A DNA stretch of 64,000 nt from NCBI GenBank assembly GCA_940671915.1, contig CALNVZ010003426.1, positions 21,288,733 through 21,352,732 on the forward strand. The letters are read 5' to 3'. Positions 48,125 to 60,700 of this stretch are shown piece after piece; position 1 is the stretch's first letter, and each line of letters starts with the position of its first letter. Source of the stretch: Paracentrotus lividus (taxonomy: Eukaryota; Echinodermata; Echinoidea; Camarodonta; Echinidae). A program made the translations under genes and the position numbers. Below the pieces are notes generated by a model. It worked only from the letters and a program-made list of their open reading frames with translations, made no database searches and was not told where the DNA came from.

Positions 48125-48975
48125 TAACCGAAGTTCAAAGGTCAGTCATTTTGAAAAGTACATGGTATATTCTTGTGATATGTTTATTAAGTAGCTCATC
48201 AGCTTTAATTTGAGACATTGCTTATGTCCAAATTGTCACAGGTCAGAGAGTTAGGGTCATTTGAAGGTGAAAGGTACAAAACCCACTGTTTCCAAGTTTT
48301 TGGTTTGTAGGGTATGAAACAAATTTTTGTTTGTTTCGTTTTTTCTTTTGACACCAAGTTTCAATGAAATGCAATCTCATTTGCCAAAGTACCTATCCCA
48401 CTGGCAATAAGAGGGCTCACATTAATGAGTCTCAGAGACTTCATCGTTATGTTTCCTCAGTCTTCAGGGTGTCAAACCTCTTCTATTTCTCTTAATCGCT
48501 AGAAATTTCCGACGACGTCTCTGCAGCATCGTGGATACTTAGGGGACGTCATGGCAACCCTGCAGAGACGTCACACAGACTTGCTCACCTCTGAAAGAAT
48601 TCTACTAAAAGATTGAATATGTTTGACATTTGTTTGGTCTTCGAGACTTCCTGGACTCAGGAGATGTCGCGGCGATCTCACCCAGACTCCAGAGACTCGT
48701 AATCGAGAACGCATCTCATTGCTAATGAAAAATCCACTTTACCAAAAGAGATAACATTTCACTGAAACTTGCTGAAAAGGACCCAATTACAACAACTACT
48801 TTCAAAAAATTTATTTGGTACCCTACAAACCAAAAACTTGGAAAAAGTGGGTTTTGTTTTCACCTTCAAAGGACCCTAACTCTGACCTGTGACAATTTGG
48901 TAAACAAATTTAGTAAACAAATCACCAGAATAAACCAAGTACTTTTGAAATGACTGACCTTTGAACTTCGGTTCA
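48125..48975. mobile_element. 850-bp foldback element
   Basis: Arms of roughly 240-265 bases are inverted. AACCGAAGTTCAAAGGTCAG at the left end pairs with CTGACCTTTGAACTTCGGTT at the right, GGTCAGAGAGTTAGGGTC with GACCCTAACTCTGACC-like sequence, and CCAAGTTTTTGGTTTGTAGG with CCTACAAACCAAAAACTTGG. The core contains GACGTCTC-type words. It has no coding capacity; a non-autonomous DNA transposon is inferred. Confidence 0.7.
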
Positions 48976-50392
48976 AATATCTTTTATTTTTCGGTTCTTG
49001 ATAATTACTGGGTCAAGCTCTTTGTTTTCTTGGGGATTTTTTTTACCGTAATATAAAAAGATTCCTGATATAACAGTGTAATTTCTGTGGTCCCAAGGAC
49101 CTCATTATAACGAGTTTCCACTGTATCACAGAGTCTATACTCGTTAAAAACTGGAGTGGAGTGATAATATATTGTACACATATGTATGTATCTTGGTTCA
49201 CAAACGTGAAGTTCAGGTTATGCAATGTTGCTCTACATCAGTGAGAATAACATAAAATTTGATGATGTCTAAAGTAACAGACTGTATAAATCCAACAGAA
49301 TCATTTGAGGCATTATTTGAACGTAAAACAACAATTTACAAACAGAAATGTTTAAGAATGCAAGAAAGTACATTTATTTGTACATGGCATGAAAGATAAT
49401 AAAACATGATTTTATGAACACAATTGAATCACTCAAAAGACATTTATATACATTTGTTTACCATAATCATAAACATGCTATTTGAAACTTTGAAATAAAA
49501 CACATCCTCCCCTCTTCATCTCATACATTATTTGGTAAAAGTGAAGTACATTTTCCCCCTTTTTTGTTGTTGAAAGAACAGTTCCTAAATCATTTTTTTT
49601 AATGCAAGCTCTTTTGCAATAAGCATTTAAAAGGTGTAAATGTCTTATTGTTATCATACCTTATCAAAGCTACATGTATTCCACTGACTTGGTCCTCCTT
49701 CAATTATGTCAATATTTTGAAAGAGTTATACATTCTAAAAGTATATGATATTACCCTTCCATGCCCTCCACTAATTCATAAGCTGTTTTGCATAAACAGA
49801 GAAAATTACATTAAAAGCCACACCATAAGGTAAATGTACTCGATGATGATGATGAACATCATTTATAAAGCGCCATTTATCTGCCAAAACAGTCACAGGC
49901 GCCTGGCTCCCCAAATACATGTATATATACTTGATATAGAAGTGCATAAAACATCATTGAAAAATAGAGTTTATAAACATACATACACACATGGTAGTAC
50001 AAATTACATAATGCTTAAAAATGTATTATACATGTATACAAAACACACTGACCAATGTGAGTGTAACAGCCCCTCCCCCATCCCCACCCCACCCCATCCC
50101 TCCCCCACCCTAAAGGCTAAATTACAAGGGTACCCTCCTGGCTACATGAATATATGGGCCAGCTCGTTCATATTTAACAACATATGAAATATCCTCACAA
50201 ACAACATGTACCTGTGCATTACTTGTGTCAAAAGTGTTGAACTACCCAAATTTGACGACACGCAAATTGTGGCAGTTGAAGCCATCAAACTCAAAAAAAT
50301 ATCTACACAAAATTAATGGATTATACAGCAGCTGGTAGTTAAGCTATAATCTTATATCAATAATGCCTTCCTTGTTTTGTGATTTAAAAAAA

Positions 50393-50985
50393 AACACAAA
50401 GAAAATGGGATTCTATCGGGATTCAAACCCGAGACTACCGATTGCTGGACAGGTGTGACAACCGATGTGTTGGCTCAGTAGATAGAGCGTCTGCCTCATA
50501 ATCGGGAGGTCATGGGTTCGAGCCCCGGCCGCGTCATACCAAAAGACGTTAAAAAATGGTAGTTGCTGCTTCCCTGTTTGGCGTTCAACAAAGGGGGTTA
50601 GAGCAATGTCCTTCTGGTGCTGCTCAGCGGCTGCCGGGCCCACGAGAAAAAGGGCAAAATAAATATCCGTTTCGGACAATAAAATTTGGAGCATTTTTTG
50701 GAGCATTTTTTTTTGGGGGGGGGGGGAGGTGCTCTACCAACTGAGCTATGGCAAACCCTATGTCAATGTGCGTCCTGCTCAACCCTTAACTTTCAATGGT
50801 CGAGTGGTAAGAAACTAAACATTGACATAGGGTTTGCCATAGCTCAGTCAGTAGAGCACCTGTCTAGCAATGGGGAAGTCTCAGGTTCCAATCCTGATGG
50901 AATCCCATTTTCTTCAGTCATTGTTTCATATTATAAATTTCTAGACAGTTTCCCTCCAGCTCCTTGTTCAAATTCGTTCTGTGTT
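50393..50985 (+). mobile_element. Second inverted tRNA-Thr-like element, interrupted by a SINE
   Basis: The right half (50819-50900) carries CATAGCTCAGTCAGTAGAGC and GGTTCCAATCCTG, a tRNA-like unit followed by CCATTTTCTT and a tail with CATATTATAAATTTCTAGAC, matching the tail of the element at 33013-33349. The left half is the inverted tRNA part in two pieces, 50393-50455 and 50732-50770, separated by a SINE. The inter-arm spacer (50771-50818) shares TCAATGGTCGAGTGGTAAGA with the other element's spacer (TCAATGCTCGAGTGGTCAGA). Confidence 0.65.
50456..50726 (+). mobile_element. tRNA-derived SINE nested in the element at 50393-50985
   Basis: The head at 50464-50535 folds as a tRNA: acceptor GATGTGT pairs with CCGCGTC through G-T wobbles, the D arm is GCTCAGTAGATAGAGC, the anticodon loop CTCATAA (CAT) and the B-box GGTTCGAGCCC. 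The body runs on through CTTCCCTGTTTGGCGTTCAA and CGGCTGCCGGGCCCACG to a T/G-rich 3' end. AGGTG on both sides (50451-50455, 50727-50731) is a likely short target duplication, and removing the insert restores the inverted tRNA arm of the host element. Confidence 0.65.
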
Positions 50986-52314
50986 GATAAAAGCTGTGAT
51001 TGATTAACTCTTAACATGCCATATTAATTTATAGCCAAAAGTAGACTTTCTATTAAAATCTTTTAAAATGGTATGAAATAGCCTTGCTTGGTGTAAATGA
51101 CTGGAAATCCATCCACAGAAACAATACAATCAACTGTGCTATTTGCAAGGCCTATACTGCAAGCAATCAAGAGAAAATGAATTATTACAATTGTGTAGAT
51201 AATAAGTACAATTGCACGAAAATGTGTCCGTGGAATGCTAAGGGTTAATGAAGAACAAAACCATTATTTACCAACATCAAATATACTACTTGGCACTTTG
51301 CATATTAACGCAGCAAACTGATCAATACTTGTTTTTGTTAGGCCAAATACTGGTAATATACAAATCCTATAGAAACACTTTTTCAATGTCATTTTTACAT
51401 TTATATACCCAAATAAAATGTTCTTGAATGTTTTCTGACTAAAACAGACAAGTACATGTAAATGTTTTATTGTCTTAGAAAGGAAAAAAACAACTTCAAT
51501 GCTCTGTAAACAAATGGCAAGTTTCATATATGAGTTCTAACTTTGCAACAACAAAAAAATTATGTATGTAATGTCCACTCTGAAAAGATTACATAGAAAT
51601 AAACGAGGAGAAAGACATTAAAGTTAAATTAATGACAAGGTTCTCCTCAACTCATAGGTTTCTCAAGTCAGCAAATTTCTTGAGTAGAAATAAATAAAGC
51701 TATTCCCAAATGACCAGGCGGTGCAGTTATAAAACAAAATCTAACTAGGGCTGACATATATGGTACATGTTTCTGAAGACACTTCTTATCATTGAAGTTG
51801 AAAAGAAAGAGTTGATTAAATGAAAACATGAAGTTAACCATAGTGCCAAAGGGTGTTTGAAAGTTTGACTTTAATAGGCAATATTAGACTGTTTTGGGGT
51901 ACATTGTAAGCTTATGAGAAACATCATGGCATGTTGTAAGAAATTCCCATCTACTTTCGAAAAAAACAAATATTTTGAAACGTAATACCCCATAATACAA
52001 ATCATTCTATTTCACCATATGTTTATGTTACACAGATTGTACTCTACAATTAAACCAAAACACATCTTGCCAAATAATCTGAATGATTAGTTGATCGGAA
52101 ACAAATTAGTTCTGCTTGTTTTCTAGAGTAGAATTTCCCATTGCTCTGAAAGTGGACGTCTTTGAAATGTCTTTTGTTTATAAAAGGTCTTCATGAGGTG
52201 TTTTGTATCAGACTCTCTTGCCCGTTTACCAGTGTAGAATGACACATTGCTCTTGAAAGCGTACTTCATGAAAATGTCTCTTGTTTATAAAAGGTCTTTA
52301 TGAGATGCTTGGTA

Positions 52315-52490
52315 TCAGCACGGTCCAGCTGTACAAGCACGCATCTCCTTGAGTGGGTCACAGGGGGCGCCATCACCCCTCGCTCTCCTCGCAATATCTC
52401 TCATCCTAAACTCAATGCCCATTCCACACGTTAAGGAGCACTCCGACCACGGCCCCCATTCACCCATCCGACAGTCTCGCGATACTGAGG
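52315..52490 (-). CDS. Terminal TSP1 exon
   Basis: Encodes DCRMGEWGPWSECSLTCGMG and ends CTAGPC with stop TGA, matching the last TSP1 repeat of F-spondin, which also ends in a Cys-terminated tail. The W..W and CSxTCG signatures and six cysteines are present. The acceptor is TTTTCCAG next to 52490, and phase 1 matches the upstream TSP1 exon. Confidence 0.92.
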
Positions 52491-54761
52491 CTGGAAAAGG
52501 AAAGAGAGAGAGAAGAGAGAGAGAGAGAGGTTGGTTAACAATCAGTGGCCAAGATATTTTGTCCTTGAATACATGCCACTCCCAATATAACCAAGTTGGA
52601 TATATATGTAGTAAAATTTCATTATGACAAGACAAGTCGTCTGATTCCAAATTTCTTTTTATAATGGGAGTATTACCATATTTTCTCCAGGCACGAATTG
52701 AACATATAAAAGCTTTCTGGTTCTCGGTAGGCAATCTTAAATGCAAATCTCAAAGATTTCATAAATTCTTCATTCTTTTTAATGATTTTGTAGAAAGTTT
52801 CATCAATCTTCTACTCATATTTTTTTTCCACACAACACAAAAAGGCTTTGGATTATTAAATCTTTAATAGCTCAAGTGTTTGATATCGTAGGAAGCTTGC
52901 AATCTCTGTCTACTTACGGGGGAAAAAAAACAACACAATGTTAAAGTAAAACATGAATTATGGCAACTCCTTGGTGGTTTTGAGCTGTCAATTAAGTCAC
53001 AAATTATGCTGGTTTATATCCACTCGGTCTACCAGAAATTGGTCCAATTCTCTGATAGTCTAATACAACAAACCCATTCAGTCTAATTTCCGCTTGGTCT
53101 AATTCTCACTTGGCCTACTTGCCAATTTGTCTAATAACTACATTTTCTGAATCCTTTTTTGTCTAATTCCCAAATGAATATTTAATCTATTGCCAGTTTG
53201 TTACGACAACTGACTATAAGGTGGTATTAGACAAGACGACATTAAGCGAAATAGGCATTAGACAAAATGAGAATTAATAGATAAAAATGGTGAATAGGCG
53301 AAGTGGCTATTATTCCAAAATGAAATTTGATAGATAGATATTCATTCATCTTTCTTTCACATGTTACATATAATGTGGGGAATTCATTTGATGAAGTTTG
53401 TTGTAAAAAAAATTGAATGAGACCATGTGGGATGAGGCCAAACAGGCTCTGATATGACAGACTCATTGCGTGATCTTCTCTTGATCATCTTCTGACGTAG
53501 TATCTTACCCATAATTTCATAAGTTAGCCTCTGTGACCCCTCAACTTCGACCTACATACTCCAAAATCTAATCAGATCATCATACTATCACCAAGTTTTA
53601 CAACCCGAAAACATGATGCCTCTGGAACCACCTTCATTGACGGAGGTTTAAAAACAACATAATATTCGACTCAAGTCTGAATCATGACAACTTTTTGGTG
53701 GTTTTGAACAGGCAAGTCACAACTAACCTGAAGTTACCTTTTACTTACTATCTGGCCATGTTGCATGAATTTCTTTCCTGAGTGGGTCCACATTCAATGC
53801 CTCCATTGCATGATCTTCACTTGATAATCCTCTGACGTATCATCTTACCCTTCCCACATGACTTTGAACATTCAGACCATTCACTTTGACCTGCATACTC
53901 CAAAATCTAATCAGAGCAACTTCCTAAGGTGATATATACTATCCCTAAATTTAACAACCCCACAACATTAAACTAAAGCATGAATTATTACAACTTTTTG
54001 GTGTTTTTGAGCTGACACAAGCTGCTTTCTACTTACTACATCTGGCCATATTGCATGATTTCCTCTCCTTGGTAGGTCCACATTCAACCCCTCCATTGCG
54101 TGATCTTCTCTTGATCATCCTCTGACGTAGCATCTTACCCTTTCCGCATGACTTTGAACATTCAGACCATTCACCCCATGGAGTCATCATGCAGTCTACA
54201 ACCTTACCTACAAATATTGAATATAAATACAAAACTTTCATTTTAAAAATAATAAATAATGATGGATAATATTTCAAAGCAGAATTAGTGTTGTGGTCGT
54301 GAGATTGAATAGTGAAGGAAACTGTCTCAAAGTGATTGGAAAGGTTGATAACAATGCACCTAAGAATTATTGTGTGCAGTGAGCTTTTGGAATAAAAAAA
54401 ATGATAAGATATTAACCAAGTTTTACTGAAAGCAACGTGCATTGCACACAAATATAAATGTATAGGACTACATAGGACTAATAATAACATCATGCAGGGC
54501 CCGCCGGGAGAACAGTTGTCAGAACTGAAGTGGCTACCCTGGGTAAATAAAACAAAATTATTATTATTATTATTATTACATAATTACAAAGGACGTATTG
54601 CAAAAGGGAGTAAATCTACTTTTGAAGGAAATTGAGTTATTGATATCAGACCATTATTGAGGGAAGTAGGCCTACAGGCGCGATCAGAGCGGTGTTTACG
54701 GGTTCAGGTTGCAAAAAAAGTAGCTAAAAATTGTCTACGTTACGTTGCAGGCTGATAAGCA

Positions 54762-54799
<38 letters not shown>

Positions 54800-57700
54800 A
54801 GATGTTGAAATTTTTTTGGTTCTTCGGCCGTTAAAATATTCCAAACATACTACATATAGGGGTAGGGTCAGGTCAGCGTTCCGCTCGAAAAACTGACAAG
54901 CAAAAAAAAAAAAAAAAAAAAAAAAAAAGGTTGTTAGCATTTTTGGGACGCGGGTGCGTTAAAAAGGTCTATGTATAGTATGTATCCTGATTTCCAAATT
55001 GTACGGGGTGCGCTAGCACCTTTAGCCCCCCCCCCACTGGATCCGCGCCTGGCCTACCCCTCCCCCCCCCCCAATCAATTTGATTTTCCTTTTTAACAGG
55101 CCTTGAAGCATTTGAATAATGTCTAAACATGATTTGATTTCATCGAGTGTATATTCATATTTATTTATTCATTTTTTATTGCCAACATACCATGTTACAT
55201 CGTCGCCTTATCATACGAAGGCAAACGTTTTGCACTACTGTAAGTACCTTTTTGCGGGAAGGCAACGATATCATATTCTATTTTTTATATTATTATTATA
55301 CAATTTATAAGTGTATCTCTTTTTCAGTCAATCTCATAATCATAATTTTTTGTCATATGAATTATACATGGAGTGCTTTGTATCTGTTTCAGAAGAGGCG
55401 CTATATAAATGATGATGATAATAATAATTATTACAAAAACAGGAATAAAAATTTTCAACAGTTTTGTTAATCCATTACTTAAAGAAAAAAAATGACAGAT
55501 TTACAGCAACAAAAAATTGCCACCTTGACTGATGCCCATATAAATCATATGCATAGTATACCTGCAGGCATTCTACATGTACTTTGATTTCTTTAAAAAA
55601 ATGAATTTATAAAAAGCTGTTTTCAATCAAAATGCAAGGTCTCCTTGATTTAGTATCCACATGGGCTCTGATAACAAATTGAAATAGCGTCTTAAACTGA
55701 TTAATACATCCAAGATACATCATCCTTCAGTTAAGTTGCCATGGATACTAGTCTTTTACATGGTAACCAGAATCTGATTAAGCCTCCGGCTTGGGTGGTT
55801 GATTATCGACTGATTGAAAAACTTTGCATTTTTCACCCATTTAATGCATTTTGCTTTAAATTGGGAAGTCGTTAAAAGGGTTTGGCACACAGTTTATACG
55901 GATTGTTAATAATGCCAGCATTTGAAATTATTAGCAGAATATGTATGTTTCCACATTATCTAAACTTTTTTGGAATTATTTTTGTTACAATTGCCATCAC
56001 TGTATTGTAATATTGATAAAAAAAACCCAAAATTTACTTCATATGTAGCATCAAATGTGTGTGGAGAACTACACTGTAAATGTAATTTAGACAATTGATC
56101 ATTCTTTTTCATGAAGAGCTATTTTGCACCTAGCTGAGAGAAACACATTTTAAGAAGAATGTGTTTACTTTATCATATTTTGTTTTCAGTCTATTTACAT
56201 TTCGAATAGAGGAAAGATAGATGATGATAAACCCCTAAGAAAAAGTTTCTCAAATCGACTTTGGGCGATGATAACTTTTCAGATATGCTTTAGTTATTCC
56301 TGATATTCACACCATTGGAAAGATAATTTATTCCCCTTTTTTGATATCCTATTTGTAATGATTGTGTAATGCTTAAACGCACAAAATATCAGAATATGGA
56401 TAAAAGTAAAAAGTCAAATGTTGCAAAATGCATTTTTATTCATAAAATTGAATTCCAAATCCTGACTTTAGGCCCTAGTAACTTTTGGGGTATTATCTAA
56501 TTTTTATTGAATTTCATACCATTTTCAAGCTCATTTGTTCCACTTTTCGATGATACCCTAATTGTAACAATATTGTTGTTCTTGTATGCACAGATCACCT
56601 GAATCTTAGGACAAGTCAGAAGTCAAATGTTGCAAATTGAATGCCTATTGTGAGTGTTATTGTCCGTTGCGAGTTACTGAATTTGAGCAATAACAATGTA
56701 TTTTGCAATTTTTGACTTTTTACTTTTATCCATATTCTGATATTTTGTGCATTTAAGCATTACACAATCATTACAAATGATATATATTCACGAATTATGA
56801 GCATTCAAACATGATGTTACCATTGCAAATAGGGTATCAATAAAAAGAAGAATAAATGAACTTTTCAATGCTATAAAAATTGATAGTGATAAAAACCCAC
56901 ATTATAATGTATCAAGGTTCAAAGTTGTGTGGCAGAACATTCAAACTGAACATTATCTTTCGCTTTGCCTTGCATTCAGAGGGTATATTCAAATTCAATA
57001 AAAAAGTTATTAGGGTTTAAAGTCGAATTGCGGAACTTCAATGTGATCAATAAAAGTACATTTTACAACATTTGACATTCTACTTTTCTCCATATTATGA
57101 TATTCTGTGCATTTAAGCATGACCCACTCATTAAAAAAATGATATCAATAAAAAGATGAACAAATTATCTTTCCAATGGTACGAAAATCAGGAATAACTT
57201 TAGCATACCTTAAAAGTTATCATGGCCCAAAATCGATTTGCGAAACTTTTTGGGAGGGGTTTATTTAGTTTTTAGTTGTATGATTAACTCTTAATAGAAT
57301 TTAAGGGTAAAAAATTGTGTGAAATACATGCAGATATTAATTAAAATAATAATTACATCACAATTATGAGTAGATCATAATTATAAAGGGTAGTTCTGAA
57401 AATGAAAAATGTGATGTATGTTTCAAGAGCCATTTGAGAAATCCAGATTGTTATTTTTAAGTTTTAACTCACAAACAAATTCTTAACACAATCAATCATA
57501 AAAAATAAAATAATAATAATAAATCTATCCTCTAGACAGACCTACCTCTCCTCTTTGGAGGCATGGTCACTATATCAGTATCTAAAGAAAACAGAAAGAT
57601 AAATGAATAAATCAATAATCAAATGAAAAAAATGCCACAATAACCAAATGTGAAATTGACATTCAATATCAATGGTGTTACCAAAATATTTAACCCAAAC

Positions 57701-60700
57701 TAAAAGATTTTAAACATATTTTAATTTCTTCAACATATAAAACAATTGCCTTAGTCTTCAATGATAAGAAGCAAAAAAAAATCAAAAACAATTGCATATA
57801 CGTGACCACACCAACGTAAGGCATGGTCTTCTCCATCAGTAATTTGTACTGTAACTTAGAGTATGAAATCAGTATTTAAATTTATAGGCCCATATAAAAC
57901 ATGTACCAAAGACTGAGTTTGCATGAGGTCCCCCCCCCCCCCCCCCCCCCCCAGGGAAACAAGCAGTAACTGATATTTTATTAATTTTCTTCTTTTTTTT
58001 TTGTGTGCAAAAATGAATAGCTGAGGCAATCATTTTTCATACATGTATCTACTGGGTCAGTTTTCACAATAAATAATACTAAAAACTGCACCAAAAAAAG
58101 AGAAACAGTTTGCATCTCTCTGCCTACCTTCTGTAATTAATCCAATATCTTTCTTGGCATTGTCACCCCAATCTGCTTTGGGGGCATAGTTGGTTCTGGA
58201 ACCATAACCTTTGAAGGCATTGTGGGGTCATGACCTCCTCCCATGACCTTTGGTGGCATTGTGGGGTCACGTCCTCCCATAACCTTTGGTGGCATAGTGA
58301 GGTCACGGCCTCCCATGACCTTTGGTGGCATTGTGGGGTCATGACCTCCCATGACCTTTGGTGGCATTGTGGAGTCGTGACCTCCCATAACCTTTGGTGG
58401 CATTGTAGGGTTTCCACCCATCATGGGTTTCTTAGGAGGCATGCCACCGTGAGCACCACCTAAAACAAAATGAAACAGTGATATATGAACATGAAAAACT
58501 GCAAAAAAAGGAACTAAAATATGGCAGCCATGTAGGCCTTCATTTATTATGATAAGCTGCTGGTCAGGTCAGTTATATATAGTGATTTTACTAAGAGTCA
58601 AAACAATGATAAAATCAATATTCCTGGAGACAATTTTCAATTAATATGACATTCTCCATTTAGCTCTCACATAAAATAACTGGTGCTCTTTTTATAAAAT
58701 TTCGCTGGAAGACATATACATTGTATATATCAATAGTCTTTCTTAATTTTTTTAAAACATAAAAATAATGATTCTTTATTAAATCTTTATTTAAAGTTAA
58801 CTGACCAGTTTGTGATCCTGTATTTGTATCTGTCTCTGTGTTACTACGGTTACGTATTGATACTCTTTCTATGATGACGGTTGCTAGTGAGCGTATTGGA
58901 TCTCCGTTGGCATTATAGAAAGATGCTCTTGGGTTATCTGGATTGGTGCTTGTGATTGGACGAATTGGATCAGGTGGGTCCAACGGGGAGTTGCTGGACT
59001 GCGAGAGATGAAAGAAAGGATTTAATTCAAAATTTCAGTAAGAGTAAATACCGACCAATGAATTATCATAAGAACATTTACTTAATATACAAATATTTAC
59101 CCCAGATATTAAATATTATTATTCTGTCTGATGAAATACCCAAAAAAAATCACTAAATAAAAGCAATCAAAATTTGCATTTGTTTCCATTTTCACATCTT
59201 TAAATAAATATCCCTGGACTATTACCCATATCAGTTAAGATTGACAAAATGATGTAGATTTGCAAGTAAAGAGTCAGAGATCCAAAGTAGCGATATCCAG
59301 CTACAAGTATCTAAAATCTGTCATCTACTGATCTGAGTAAGTTTATATCTTATGAATATATTTCATTTATATCTTAAATGATATTCATAATAGATTCAAA
59401 ATAATAAAACTATATATTACATTTTCAATGAACTTAATACAAAGGTTTCTAAAGTGCAATACTTCTTAAAAGGATATAAATTTCGCTTACATTGTACATG
59501 ATGCCACTATCAGTGCCTGCGTCCCAGAGCTGAAGATAGAAAACCTTTCTCTCTATCCAGCCACAGTCTGCTGTACACAAGTTCTCCTTGGAGATGCCGA
59601 CACACCAGTCTGGACTTGGACCCATCATGGAGACCGCTGAGACGAGGTTCCGTTGGGAGTCAGTCTTGAAGTAGGAGGTCATGTTACGGAGTCTAGGACC
59701 ATACGCTGGGAACAGGCCCCGGCTGAAGATGACAGTTTTGACATTCTCTCCCTGTGGTGTGGAGTATTGGATAGAATATGTTTGATCTTAAATAAGCATA
59801 TAAAGAATTGATAGACCTTATGTGAAGCTAAAGGGAAAGGAAAGAGAGAGAGGAGAGAGAAAGAGACAGACGGAAGAGAGAAAGAGAGAGAGAGACAGAG
59901 AGAGAGGGACGGAAGAGATTTATATGGATGCACAAAGAGACAAAGAGAGATTGGGAGGATAATAAAGAGAGACAGACAGATGGACAGAGAAAAGATAATG
60001 ATTAAGAAATTCAAGTTAGAGAGATGAAAAGAGAAATAAAGAGGCATAGAGAAAGAGGTAGAGAGAATGGCAGAACAAAGAGAGAGGTGAAGTAAGAAGT
60101 GAAAGATAGTGAAAGCTAGAGGGAGATACAGAAAGAGAGAAAGGATGAGAGAGATTGAAATAGCAATACAGAGTGACATACATTAATTTGTATCCAAACC
60201 CGATCAGACATTAAACACAGGAACCATACCATGTGAACGTAATCCCAGATTTAATTCATTGACTTTAGGGATTTAATTGCTGGTGATAATATATTTCAAA
60301 ATTCCTGCAATCAATCATATTTACAATAAATCAGAACTGGACTCAAAATCTCCATAAATATTGATGTCTAGGATATCGCTCCGAAAGCCTGGATGAAGTG
60401 GTTTACAAAAAATACAAAGACCCAGACAGAAACTCCCAAAGCACAAAGCTACAAATCATTCTCATAATTTCTTCCTTTTTTTTCAGGCATTGAATAAGCA
60501 AAAACAAGCATACATGTAGCAAATCATCAGAATTTAAGACCAAATTTGTATGCAACATATTTCTCTGCCGATCATGACACATCTTGTCAAATGATCCGTT
60601 ATTCATGTTCACTATCCCCCTTGTGTAATCAGGGGTGTTATTGGGGTTGGTGTTTTCATCTGAACTATCTAACAATTACACCTGAAAGTGTAGCTGTGCA

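Larger units (their letters stand above)
44067..52314. other. Intergenic region between convergent genes
   Basis: Holds the E2F 3' UTR (+) and the spondin 3' UTR (-), whose ends are not fixed. Candidate signals include AATAAA at 46473 and 46835 on + and the inverse TTTATT near 51467 for the - gene. In between are a mariner-like MITE, palindromic MITEs, an 850-bp foldback element and a composite tRNA-derived repeat (50393-50985). No additional gene is supported. Confidence 0.6.

Noticed and set aside
50464..50536. Functional tRNA-Met gene
   Set aside because: The stems rely on many G-T pairs, and it continues into a SINE body with a flanking short duplication, so it is a tRNA-derived repeat head.
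59679..60179. Ser/Leu-rich 166-codon minus-strand frame resembling a membrane protein
   Set aside because: Most of it is the complement of a GA-rich tract; only its 3' part overlaps a real spondin exon, in another frame.
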